Shown here: one piece after another, positions 40,707 to 49,520 of the stretch
Layout: every line of letters starts with the position of its first letter
Position numbering within the stretch: the stretch's first letter is position 1
Made by a program: the position numbers and the translations under genes
The notes under the pieces: model-generated
What the model saw: the letters and a program-made list of their open reading frames with translations, nothing else
What the model was told of the DNA's origin: nothing
Databases searched by the model: none
Assembly (NCBI GenBank): GCA_030158675.1
Contig: JAOASL010000003.1
Span: 1-64,000 of the forward strand
Direction: 5' to 3'
Length of the DNA: 64,000 nt
Source: Burkholderiaceae bacterium
GTDB lineage: Bacteria > Pseudomonadota > Gammaproteobacteria > Burkholderiales > Burkholderiaceae_D

Positions 40707-42170
40707 TTACATCAGGATGATGTCGTACTGTTCCTGATGGAAGCTGCTCTCTACCTGCAGCGATATCGGCTTGCCGATGAAGTCGCCGAGCATCGCCAGA
40801 TGTTGCGACTCTTCCTCGAGAAACATGTCGATTACCAGCTGCGATGCCGTGATGCGGAATTCACGCGGATTGAATTGCTTGGCTTCGCGCAGCAGTTCGC
40901 GCAGGATTTCGTAAGCGACGGTGCGCGCAGTCTTTACCTGTCCCTTGCCCTGGCAGGCCGGGCAGGGCTCGCACAGCACATGCGCGAGCGATTCGCGGGT
41001 ACGCTTGCGCGTCATTTCGACCAGTCCGAGCGCGGAGAAATCGGATACGGTCACCTTGGTGCGGTCGCGCGCCAGTGCCTTGTGCAGCTCGGCCAGCACT
41101 GCGTGCCGGTGTTCCGCGCTCTCCATGTCGATGAAGTCGAGGATGATGATGCCGCCCAGATTGCGCAGCCGCAATTGCCGCGCGATTGCATGCGCAGCTT
41201 CCAGGTTGGTCTTGAAAATCGTGTCGTCGAAATTGCGGCCGTTCACATAGCTGCCGGTGTTGACGTCGATGGTCGTCATTGCTTCGGTCTGCTCGATGAT
41301 CAGGTAGCCGCCTGATTTCAGGTCGACGCGCCGACCGAGCGCCTTTTCGATTTCCCCCTCGACGCCATGCAGATCAAACAGCGGGCGCTCGCCCGTGTAG
41401 TGCGTGAGTTTGGGCAGCACCGACGGCGTATAAGTGGCAGAGAATTCGCTGAGTTTCTGGAAATTCTCGCGCGAGTCGATCTGTATGCTCGTCGTTTCCT
41501 CACCGACGAAGTCGCGCAGCACGCGCTGCGCCAGCGACAAGTCCTGATAGAGCAGTGCCGGCGGCGGCACGGCTTTCGACTGTTCCACGATGTGCATCCA
41601 GGTCTTGCGCAGGTAATCGAGGTCCATCCGCAGATCCACTTCGGCCGCGTCCTCGGCCATGGTGCGAATGATGAAGCCGCCTTTCTCGTCAGCTGGCAGC
41701 AGCCGCTGCAGCCGAGAGCGCAACTGCTCGCGCTCGGCCTCGTTGCCGATTCGCTGCGAAATCCCGATATGCGGATCCTGCGGCAGGTAGACCAGCATGC
41801 GGCCCGCGATCGAGATTTGCGTTGACAGGCGTGCGCCCTTGGTGCCGATCGGATCCTTGATGACCTGCACCAGCACGGCCTGGCCGTCGAACAGCAGCTT
41901 TTCGATCGCCATCGGCGGCGTGCCGCTGCCCGTCGGCGCTTTCGCGTCCCAGATGTCGGCCACGTGGAGGAAGGCTGCGCGTTCGAGTCCGATGTCGATG
42001 AAGGCCGACTGCATGCCAGGCAGCACGCGTGCGACCCGGCCGAGATAAATATTGCCAGTACGGCCGCGCGATGCGGTGCGCTCCACGTGCAGCTCTTGCA
42101 CGGCCCCCTGCTGGAGCAGCGCAACGCGTGTCTCTTGCGGGGTGATGTTGACGAGCAGGTCTTCGGTCAT
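40707..42170 (-). CDS. rng: Ribonuclease G
   Basis: S1 start NITPQETRVALLQQGAVQELHVER...GNIYLGRV; IDVNTGSYV; CEPCPACQGKGQV. Confidence 0.95.
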   Translation of the reverse strand: MTEDLLVNITPQETRVALLQQGAVQELHVERTASRGRTGNIYLGRVARVLPGMQSAFIDIGLERAAFLHVADIWDAKAPTGSGTPPMAIEKLLFDGQAVLVQVIKDPIGTKGARLSTQISIAGRMLVYLPQDPHIGISQRIGNEAEREQLRSRLQRLLPADEKGGFIIRTMAEDAAEVDLRMDLDYLRKTWMHIVEQSKAVPPPALLYQDLSLAQRVLRDFVGEETTSIQIDSRENFQKLSEFSATYTPSVLPKLTHYTGERPLFDLHGVEGEIEKALGRRVDLKSGGYLIIEQTEAMTTIDVNTGSYVNGRNFDDTIFKTNLEAAHAIARQLRLRNLGGIIILDFIDMESAEHRHAVLAELHKALARDRTKVTVSDFSALGLVEMTRKRTRESLAHVLCEPCPACQGKGQVKTARTVAYEILRELLREAKQFNPREFRITASQLVIDMFLEEESQHLAMLGDFIGKPISLQVESSFHQEQYDIILM

Positions 42171-42805
42171 AGTGTGTTGATGTCAGCCCGGTTCAGCAGC
42201 GCGGCAGTTTCATACAGCGGCAAGCCCATGATGCCGGAGTAACTGCCGCTGATATGTGAAATGAATTGTGCCGCGCGGCCCTGGACCCCATAGCTGCCGG
42301 CTTTGTCTAGCGGTTCGTCCGATGCGCAATAGGCCCGCAGCGCCCGCTCGTCGACGTCGCCGAAGCGCACCTCGGAGCGGCTGAGGGCCTCGTTCAGTTC
42401 GTCGTTGGCGATCACGGCGACGGCGGTCAGCACTTCATGCGTGCGCCCGCAGAACTGCCGCAACATCTGCAGTGCTTCGTCGGCGCTGCGCGGCTTGCCG
42501 AGGATCTGGCCGTCGATCGTGACCGTCGTATCGGCGGCCAGCACCGGCCGTGGCAGCAGTTTGCGCAAGTGCATCGCGTCGCGACCCGCCAGCGCCTTGA
42601 GGCGGGCGATGCGCTGCACATAGGCATCCGGCGTTTCGCCCGGCAATGGGTCCTCGGACACCGCGCCATCGCGGCCGGCCGTCTCACGCAGCATCAGGAC
42701 TTCAAACTCGACGCCGATCTGTCGCAATAACTCGCGTCGTCGCGGACTTTTCGACGCAAGGTAGATTTTCTGGTCCCTGGGGATCATCCGGCCAATTCCT
42801 GTCAT
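42167..42805 (-). CDS. maf: Maf-family nucleotide pyrophosphatase
   Basis: IYLASKSPRRRELLRQIGVEFEVL; VLAADTTVTIDGQILGKP. Confidence 0.94.
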   Translation of the reverse strand: MTGIGRMIPRDQKIYLASKSPRRRELLRQIGVEFEVLMLRETAGRDGAVSEDPLPGETPDAYVQRIARLKALAGRDAMHLRKLLPRPVLAADTTVTIDGQILGKPRSADEALQMLRQFCGRTHEVLTAVAVIANDELNEALSRSEVRFGDVDERALRAYCASDEPLDKAGSYGVQGRAAQFISHISGSYSGIMGLPLYETAALLNRADINTL

Positions 42806-42811
42806 GCCTGG

Positions 42812-43282
42812 TCAGGCCCGGTGGTAGGGATGGTTCCGGGTGATCGACCAGGCGCGGTATAGCTGCTCCGCCAACAATACGCGGACCAGTCCGTGAGGCA
42901 GCGTCATGCTCGAGATGCGCAGCAGCATGTCGGCACTTTTTTTCAGGGTCGGATCCAGCCCGTCGGCGCCGCCGATGATGAATGTAACATCCCCACCTTG
43001 CTGTTGCCACTGAGTCAAATGGTGCGACAACTGCAGAGTCGTCAGGTCGAGTCCGTGCTCATCCAGCGCAATGATGCGACCGCCTTTGGGCAGCACGGCC
43101 TCGATGCGGCTGCGCTCCTGCGCCATGACAGTCTCGGCGCTGCGGCTGGAAGAGCGCTCGACCGGCTTGATTTCCTTCAGCACCAGCCGGCACTCGGCAG
43201 GCATGCGCTTGGCGTACTCGTGAAAGCCCGTCTCTATCCAGTCGGGCATCTTGTGTCCGACGGCTGCGACGATCAGTTGCAT
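42812..43282 (-). CDS. rlmH: 23S rRNA pseudouridine1915 N3-methyltransferase
   Basis: [51 protein letters not shown]. Confidence 0.96.
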   Translation of the reverse strand: MQLIVAAVGHKMPDWIETGFHEYAKRMPAECRLVLKEIKPVERSSSRSAETVMAQERSRIEAVLPKGGRIIALDEHGLDLTTLQLSHHLTQWQQQGGDVTFIIGGADGLDPTLKKSADMLLRISSMTLPHGLVRVLLAEQLYRAWSITRNHPYHRA

Positions 43283-43297
43283 CGGCAGTGCAGGGCG

Positions 43298-44053
43298 TCA
43301 GGCTTTGCGAGTCGTGCGGCGCGGCGCGGCCTTTTTGGCGGCGGCAGTCCTGGCCGGAGCCTTGGCAGGGACTTTCCTTGCGGTCGATGGCTTTGCGGCG
43401 GTTTTTGCAGCCGTCTTTGAAGCCGTCTTTGAAGCAGTTTTTGAGGTTGTTTTTGAGGCTGTCCGGGTCGGTGTCTTGGATGCCGCCTTCTTTGCGGCAG
43501 TCCTTGAAGTACCCGCCGTCGCGGTCTTTGTTGCCGTACGGGTGGCCGGAGCCTTGTCTGCCGGCGTCTTTCTGGCCGGGGCTTTCCTGGCCGCCGTTTT
43601 CACTGCGCCTGTTTTCGTTGCGACAGCCTTTTTTGCCACGACCTTTTTCTCCGGTGCGCTCGGCTTGCTGTCCGCTTTTGCACTGGTCTTGCGTGCGCTG
43701 GTGGCGCGCTTGGCTGTAGCCAGGCTGACTTCCTTGTCGCCCCAGATTTCTTCGAGACGATAGTAGGCGCGGATCGCGGGCTGCATGATGTGCACCACCA
43801 TGTCGCCGAGGTCGACCAGCACCCATTCACCGGTGCCTTCGCCTTCCATCTTCACGTGCTGGCCGCCCGCTTCCTTGAATTTGTCGCGTACCGACGCGGC
43901 CAGCGCCTTGGTCTGGCGGTTCGAGGTGCCGGATGCGATGGCGATCCGGTCGAACATGCTGGTCAGATGGGTGGTGTCATAGACGCGGATGTCCTGCGCC
44001 TTGACGTCTTCGAGCGCATCGATGACGAGAGCCTGTAGTTTTTTGATGTCCAT
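43298..44053 (-). CDS. rsfS: Ribosomal silencing factor RsfS with long Lys/Ala-rich C-terminal extension
   Basis: Core MDIKKLQALVIDALEDVKAQDIRVYDTTHLTSMFDRIAIASGTSNRQTKALA...GEWVLVDLGDMVVHIMQPAIRAYYRLEEIWG, then about 130 aa of KTA/KTASKT-type sequence. Confidence 0.93.
   Translation of the reverse strand: MDIKKLQALVIDALEDVKAQDIRVYDTTHLTSMFDRIAIASGTSNRQTKALAASVRDKFKEAGGQHVKMEGEGTGEWVLVDLGDMVVHIMQPAIRAYYRLEEIWGDKEVSLATAKRATSARKTSAKADSKPSAPEKKVVAKKAVATKTGAVKTAARKAPARKTPADKAPATRTATKTATAGTSRTAAKKAASKTPTRTASKTTSKTASKTASKTAAKTAAKPSTARKVPAKAPARTAAAKKAAPRRTTRKA
43301..43702 (-). repeat. Low-complexity repeat-coding segment for the RsfS tail
   Basis: Imperfect reiterated codons for KTASKTASKTAAKTAAK; DNA gtctttgaagccgtctttgaagcagtttttgaggttg around 43410-43450. 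Confidence 0.75.
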
Positions 44054-44060
44054 GGGAGAA

Positions 44061-44723
44061 TTAGAGATTCTGATAAAGATAATGTCGTTGAATATAGTCT
44101 AGCACCGGCCCGGGCAGCCACTGTGCGGCACGGTCCATGTCGCCTTCAGCCAGCGCTTGCCTGATGGCGGTCGATGATACGTCGACCGCCAGATTGCTGG
44201 CGATGAAAGCAAGCCCGTGTGCCGACGCCCTCAGCTGCGTCGGGCTGGCCAGGCGACGGCCCAGCTGTGCCGCCACCTCGGGATCTAGCGCTGCGCCCTG
44301 CAGCGCAAAGCCGGGGCGCGTCGCAAAGCACAAATGGGCCACGTCGAACAATTGTCGCCAGTCGCGCCAGGTAGGCAGGTTCAGCAGCTGGTCTGCACCG
44401 AGCGCCATCACGATCGAAGCGTCCGCGCCAAGCTCGGCGCGCAATGCCCGCAGCGTGTCGATCGCGTAACTGGCGCCGTCACGCTGCACTTCCTGCTCGT
44501 CTATCATCACCGGTGTTGCCCAGCCGGCGAAGGCTTCGCGCAACATCGCTATCCGGTGTGTCGCCGGCGTACGCATGGCGGGCTTTTGCCATGGCTGGCC
44601 AGCCGGCACGATCCGCAGTTCGTCAGGATGCAAGAGCGCACTGCAGTAGCGCGCCAGCGCGACGTGCCCTGCATGGACCGGATCGAAGCTTCCGCCCAGC
44701 AGCAGGACGCAACGCTCACTCAC
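44061..44723 (-). CDS. nadD: Nicotinate-nucleotide adenylyltransferase
   Basis: GTG start [39 protein letters not shown]. Confidence 0.93.
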   Translation of the reverse strand: MSERCVLLLGGSFDPVHAGHVALARYCSALLHPDELRIVPAGQPWQKPAMRTPATHRIAMLREAFAGWATPVMIDEQEVQRDGASYAIDTLRALRAELGADASIVMALGADQLLNLPTWRDWRQLFDVAHLCFATRPGFALQGAALDPEVAAQLGRRLASPTQLRASAHGLAFIASNLAVDVSSTAIRQALAEGDMDRAAQWLPGPVLDYIQRHYLYQNL

Positions 44724-45634
44724 GCAGCCAGCCAGTCCCGATGCGGCAGGAAATCGGTGTAGAGCCTGCTTTCGGGACTGCCGGCCTCGGGCGTCCAGTC
44801 GTAGCGCCATTTGACGATCGGCGGCAGCGACATCAGGATCGATTCGGTGCGTCCGCCGGACTGCAGTCCGAACAGGGTGCCACGATCGAACACGAGATTG
44901 AACTCGACATAGCGGCCGCGCCGGTATGCCTGAAAGTCGCGTTCGCGCTCGCCATAGGCGGTGTCCTTGCGGCGCTGCAGGACCGGCAGATAGGCATTGA
45001 TGAAGTTGTCGCCAACGCTCTTCGTCATCGCAAAGCTTTGCTCAAAGCCCGACGTATTGAAGTCATCGAAGAAGACGCCACCGATGCCGCGTGCTTCGTT
45101 GCGATGCTTCAGGAAAAAATAGTCGTCGCACCATTGTTTGAAGCGCGGATGCAGGTCGTCGCCAAACGGCGCAAGCGCATCGCGGCAAGTCTGGTGGAAA
45201 TGCTTCGCATCTTCGTCGAAACCATAGTAGGGCGTCAGGTCCATGCCGCCGCCGAACCACCAGACCGGGTCCTTGCCTTCGCCGGTGGTGGTGAAGAAGC
45301 GCACATTCATGTGCACGGTTGGCGCAAACGGATTGCGCGGATGGAAGACCAGCGACACACCCATTGCTTCCCACGGCCGACCGGCCAGTTCGGGACGGTT
45401 CGCCATCGCCGACGGCGGCAGCTTGCTGCCCTTCACATGCGAGAAACCGACGCCGCCGCGCTCAAGCACATTGCCTTCCTCGATGAGTCGCGAAATGCCC
45501 CCGCCGCCTTCGGGCCGCTCCCAAGCGTCCCGAAGGAAGGGCTTGCCATCGACTTCCTCGACGGCGGACACGATGCGCTCTTGCAGGGACAGCAACCACG
45601 ATTTGACTGCGCTGGTATTGATGCTTTGGCTCAC
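44720..45634 (-). CDS. hemF: Oxygen-dependent coproporphyrinogen III oxidase
   Basis: [71 protein letters not shown]; probable GTG start at 45634 ([14 protein letters not shown]). Confidence 0.95.
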   Translation of the reverse strand: MSQSINTSAVKSWLLSLQERIVSAVEEVDGKPFLRDAWERPEGGGGISRLIEEGNVLERGGVGFSHVKGSKLPPSAMANRPELAGRPWEAMGVSLVFHPRNPFAPTVHMNVRFFTTTGEGKDPVWWFGGGMDLTPYYGFDEDAKHFHQTCRDALAPFGDDLHPRFKQWCDDYFFLKHRNEARGIGGVFFDDFNTSGFEQSFAMTKSVGDNFINAYLPVLQRRKDTAYGERERDFQAYRRGRYVEFNLVFDRGTLFGLQSGGRTESILMSLPPIVKWRYDWTPEAGSPESRLYTDFLPHRDWLAA

Positions 45635-45938
45635 GGGGTAAACGTAATTAAGTCGACTTGCGGATTGTACCGTACCGATGCCGAGCGACTGAGCGTTCAT
45701 CAGACCCCCGAATGCCCGCCGTCGTCTGGGATTCAAGGGGTATCGCGTTTTCCCCCACACAGCGCAGAACCAATCGATCTTTGAGCGAACATTTCGTTGC
45801 AAATTTTTTACATATTTCCCGGGAATTTCAAAAACGACAACCCGTCTGACATCGCCTGCCTTAGAGTCACGCCGGATGCGCGACCTGCAAAAGTCTGATG
45901 GGCTACGACGCACCGAAAAACCAAGACAGGAAGAAGGA

Positions 45939-47096
45939 ATGCAAGCCAGTCGGATTTTCATTCAGCCGCCCAGTTCAGTTGAACATGTCGGCGCAAATCA
46001 GCGCCGATCTGGCGAATATCTTGCACGGATTGAGTCGCTCTTGAATGAAGCGCCTGATCTGGCGGCACGCTTTCATGCACTGTCAGCGCAAGGGAAGCGC
46101 ATCCGGAGTTCGGAGTATCACCTGACGAACGCTTGCAATATTCGTTGCGACGGATGCTGGTTCTTCGCGCATGGCCACGACAAGGAAACACGAGAGGAAA
46201 CTGACCTTAATTCCCTGGCCAGATTTATCGATGGCGAGGCGCGCGATCGCGGCATCAATGCGGCGCTGGTGATCGGCGGCGAGCCCACACTTTTTCCTGA
46301 CAGGCTCAGTGTCATTATCGATCGCATGGAGCATGTCACGATCTCGAGCAACGGGATGAAAAAATTACCCGTCAAGGGATTCGAGCGAGTGGCCATTGGC
46401 ATCACGTTGTTTGGCGGCGGCGCACAGGATGATCAGTTGAGAGGCATACGCCCGGACGGACGGCGCATTTCCGGTCTGTTCGAGCAAGCGCTTGAGAATT
46501 ACCACCAGGATCCTCGGGCCGGATTTGTGTATGCATTGACGCTTGACGGCATCGAACATATCGAAGAGACCGTAAAGCGCATTCAGCGGAACGGTAACCT
46601 GGTTACCTTCAACCATTATTACCGTTCAGGTGCCGACGTCACTGTGGATCCCGACGCCACACACGCACTGTTGGCTGAGGCGCTGCGAGTGAAGTCGCTG
46701 TATGCAGACACAGTGATCAGTCATCCCGAATTTATAACGACGATGTTGACGGGAAAATCACAGTGCGGCGAATTCGGTTACTGGAATTGCCCCAGTATCA
46801 GCGTCGACCATCCCGCACACAAGACCCGCCTGGGCAATGGAAATCCGGTACTGCCACGCTTTAATACCTGGTCCGCCGACTGCAAGACACTAAAGTTCTG
46901 CTGCACTTCCGGACACTGTGAAGGGTGTCGAGATTCCCAGGCAATTTACAGCTGGCTGCTGGTCAGTGGATCGCAATTCCTCGAAAGCCATGAATCGCTA
47001 CTGACCTGGATTGAGGTCGCGGAAAGCTATTGGCGTCAATTCATTTGGTCGCCCTATCACCGATACAACCTGACGGAGAATGCGACATGTCGCTGA
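45939..47096 (+). CDS. Radical SAM protein with C-terminal Cys cluster, unknown function
   Basis: [11 protein letters not shown] (CX3CX2C); GGEPTLF; C-terminal [32 protein letters not shown] before ATG. Confidence 0.88.
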   Translation: MQASRIFIQPPSSVEHVGANQRRSGEYLARIESLLNEAPDLAARFHALSAQGKRIRSSEYHLTNACNIRCDGCWFFAHGHDKETREETDLNSLARFIDGEARDRGINAALVIGGEPTLFPDRLSVIIDRMEHVTISSNGMKKLPVKGFERVAIGITLFGGGAQDDQLRGIRPDGRRISGLFEQALENYHQDPRAGFVYALTLDGIEHIEETVKRIQRNGNLVTFNHYYRSGADVTVDPDATHALLAEALRVKSLYADTVISHPEFITTMLTGKSQCGEFGYWNCPSISVDHPAHKTRLGNGNPVLPRFNTWSADCKTLKFCCTSGHCEGCRDSQAIYSWLLVSGSQFLESHESLLTWIEVAESYWRQFIWSPYHRYNLTENATCR

Positions 47097-47812
47097 ATAC
47101 TGGTGCGGTAGCCACGCCGGCAGATTATTTCAAAATGCCGGCTGAATATCAGGAATTAGTCATGCACCAGCTGCGGCAGCATGTCGAAGGCGAGCTGATC
47201 GGCGCATCCGACTATCTTGAAATTTTTTATCCCCTGGCGCCCGACGTCTTTGAAAAGAAAGTCTGCTGCCAGCGAGCCCTGGAAGAAATCGATCATTTCA
47301 TGCTGGGTGCCGCGGTGCTGGCAGACATCGGCTTCGATGCGACATATATGCTGGGCCAAACGATCTCCGATCGTAAATATTACAAGACTGAGGGCGTCAC
47401 GGTCGTCGATACATGGCTGAAACGTGGCATGTTTTCCTTTATTGGAGAAGCCGTCGTCCTGTCGATTCTCGAGGAGATGGCGGCCAGCAGTTATGTACGC
47501 ATTGCCGAGATGACGCGCCAGGTCATCATTGATGAACATGTTCATGTGGCGCATGGGCGCCGGATTGTTGAGTCATGTATTCGTGAGCATGGCGCGGTTG
47601 CCGTGCAGCCGGAATTCGAAATCGCGTGGGCGATGTCACTGGACCTGTTCGGAAAATCAGATTCCGTCCGCTCTGATAAATACGTCGAATGGGGGTTGCG
47701 AACATATACAAACAGCGACGCGCGAAGACGGTTCATTGAAAGGATGGCACCCCAACTTGAGGCCATGGGATTGCATATTCCGGAAGCCGGCAAGCTGAGG
47801 AAATTCCTGTGA
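47087..47812 (+). CDS. Ferritin-like diiron protein (A)
   Basis: Helical protein with ordered ligand motifs GELIGASDY...ALEEIDHF (ExxH)...IGEAVVLSILEE...IIDEHVHVAHG (ExxH); overlaps the radical SAM gene by 10 nt. Confidence 0.75.
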   Translation: MSLNTGAVATPADYFKMPAEYQELVMHQLRQHVEGELIGASDYLEIFYPLAPDVFEKKVCCQRALEEIDHFMLGAAVLADIGFDATYMLGQTISDRKYYKTEGVTVVDTWLKRGMFSFIGEAVVLSILEEMAASSYVRIAEMTRQVIIDEHVHVAHGRRIVESCIREHGAVAVQPEFEIAWAMSLDLFGKSDSVRSDKYVEWGLRTYTNSDARRRFIERMAPQLEAMGLHIPEAGKLRKFL

Positions 47813-48918
47813 AAAACTTCGAAGATACTCGCCAGAGCGACGCGACACAGACCGTGAAGAATGATGCTTCATTTGTTTCATTCGACGGTAGCTTTGATGA
47901 CCGGCTCACCGGTGATTATTTTGCCTCAGCGGGAAGGAGCTTTACCGGAACGATTGCAGCGACGCATCGACATTTCTGGAATCCGGAGGACAGCCGCTAT
48001 ATCGACTTCTCTATTCCGTTCGACGTGGAGCGCTCGCCGATCATGCCGTTCAGTACGGTCCCAGAGCTATGTAGTGATTTACGAAACGAATTGTCGGAAC
48101 GCCAGCAAGTGGCATTTGCGAATGACAGCCTGCACTGGTGGTTGTCGGGATTCCTTTTCGGGGAACAGGGCGCGCTGTGGTTGTCGCTATCGCTGGCCGA
48201 TATGCTTGGTAATCCGGACGGAGTCGAATATGTGGTCAACCAGGCGCGAGAAGAAGCGCGCCATGTAGCTGCATTCACACGCTATATTGAGACGCGCTGG
48301 GGACCTCCGCTGCCAGTGGCCCCCGCATTCAGGCAGTTACTTGGCCGGATCGTGAATTCAGACACTATTCACAGGAAGTTGATCGGCATGCAGATCCTGG
48401 TTGAAGGTCTGGCGATGGGTTTCATGGCGTCCCTCTATAACAAGGCGGCGGATCCCGTGTTGGTGCGTCTCGCGCAGCTGGTGATGACGGACGAGACTTT
48501 TCATCACAAGGCCGGGCATTTATGGGCTGAAAATGATCTTCCCCGTCTGTCTGCGGCTGAGCGTGCGGATGCAGAAGACTGGGCGCTTGAATGCTTTCAG
48601 GCGCTGATGTTCAATGTTTTCAATCCGTCACAGAAAACGGCGCTTTACGAAAAATACGGCTGGGACACTGAGTATGTCAGGCAGAAGATTCGTGCCTATT
48701 ACACGGAAGAAGTGCGGAAGCAGGAGCTTTCGGAGCAGGCTGGCGTTTTCAGGATCCTTGCACGCACCCTGATTCGCTCGGGCATCGTCACTGAGCGCAC
48801 CCGTCCTGTGTATGCACAGTGGCTCGACCTCGATTCCCTTGCGGAAGATGACACGAATTCCGTCGAAGCGTCGATCGCCCGACAAGGATTGGAACTGATT
48901 GCCTCGATCAATTGCTGA
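47809..48918 (+). CDS. Ferritin-like diiron oxygenase/oxidase-like protein (B)
   Basis: FGEQGALW...AREEARHVAAF (EEARH)...VEGLAMGF...MTDETFHHKAGH; GTGA overlap with the upstream gene. Confidence 0.78.
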   Translation: MKNFEDTRQSDATQTVKNDASFVSFDGSFDDRLTGDYFASAGRSFTGTIAATHRHFWNPEDSRYIDFSIPFDVERSPIMPFSTVPELCSDLRNELSERQQVAFANDSLHWWLSGFLFGEQGALWLSLSLADMLGNPDGVEYVVNQAREEARHVAAFTRYIETRWGPPLPVAPAFRQLLGRIVNSDTIHRKLIGMQILVEGLAMGFMASLYNKAADPVLVRLAQLVMTDETFHHKAGHLWAENDLPRLSAAERADAEDWALECFQALMFNVFNPSQKTALYEKYGWDTEYVRQKIRAYYTEEVRKQELSEQAGVFRILARTLIRSGIVTERTRPVYAQWLDLDSLAEDDTNSVEASIARQGLELIASINC

Positions 48919-48934
48919 CCCGGAAAATTCGACT

Positions 48935-49420
48935 ATGTTGGATGAAGCATCCTGTGCTCAGCCACCCGGTTGCGGGTTTGTCGAGTTCCCGTCCTTAAGT
49001 CCCTATGTCGCGCTGAACGGTCCGGTCTATGCGCGCGTCGGAGAGAACGACCAGCTTGAGCTGGGGTTTGTGGTCCAGCAAAAAAACACGAACTTGAATG
49101 GCTGCTGCCATGGCGCAGTGCTGTTCTCGCTGCTGGACTCTGTGATGGGGGCAAGTATCCTCTATCGGCTGGAGCCGGAATACAGTGTCGCGACGCTCAA
49201 TTTGTCATCTAATTTCCTCGGGGTTGCCCGAGTAGGCGAGTGGCTTGTAGGCAGGGCGGCCATCGATGGCTGCAGCAAGTCTCATTTTTTCGCATCGGGA
49301 TCCCTGTCGGGATCCGGCGGCATCGTGGCTACAGCCACGGGTACATTTTCCAAGATCCGCAGCAAGGCGCCTGTTGCCAATTTTCGGGAGCTGGTCAAAG
49401 GCCTTTTGCAATCTGCATGA
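48935..49420 (+). CDS. Hotdog-fold thioesterase (PaaI-like)
   Basis: NTNLNGCCHGAVLFSLLDSVMGASILYRLEPEYSVATLNLSSNFLGVARVGEWLVGRA. Confidence 0.82.
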   Translation: MLDEASCAQPPGCGFVEFPSLSPYVALNGPVYARVGENDQLELGFVVQQKNTNLNGCCHGAVLFSLLDSVMGASILYRLEPEYSVATLNLSSNFLGVARVGEWLVGRAAIDGCSKSHFFASGSLSGSGGIVATATGTFSKIRSKAPVANFRELVKGLLQSA

Positions 49421-49520
49421 AGTTGCGCACGATTTGGCTCGCATCGCAAAAATCCGCTGGGACATCGGCTATCAGCCGCCGGCCGTGTCCAGTAGCTGCT
49501 CATTTCCACCTGAACTAATC

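Noticed and set aside
41318-42124. 268-aa - strand alternative frame inside rng
   Set aside because: Out-of-frame same-strand ORF in GC-rich sequence with Arg/Ser-rich composition; rng frame is clearly the coding one
43400-43470. Short tandem repeats as a possible CRISPR or VNTR locus
   Set aside because: Repeats are in frame and explained by the Lys/Ala/Thr-rich RsfS tail; no spacer-repeat structure
45658-45849. 63-aa + strand ORF upstream of the radical SAM gene as possible RiPP precursor
   Set aside because: Non-ATG start, no RBS, begins at the hemF 5' region, and no leader/core or Gly/Cys-rich pattern; kept only as something to check in homologous loci
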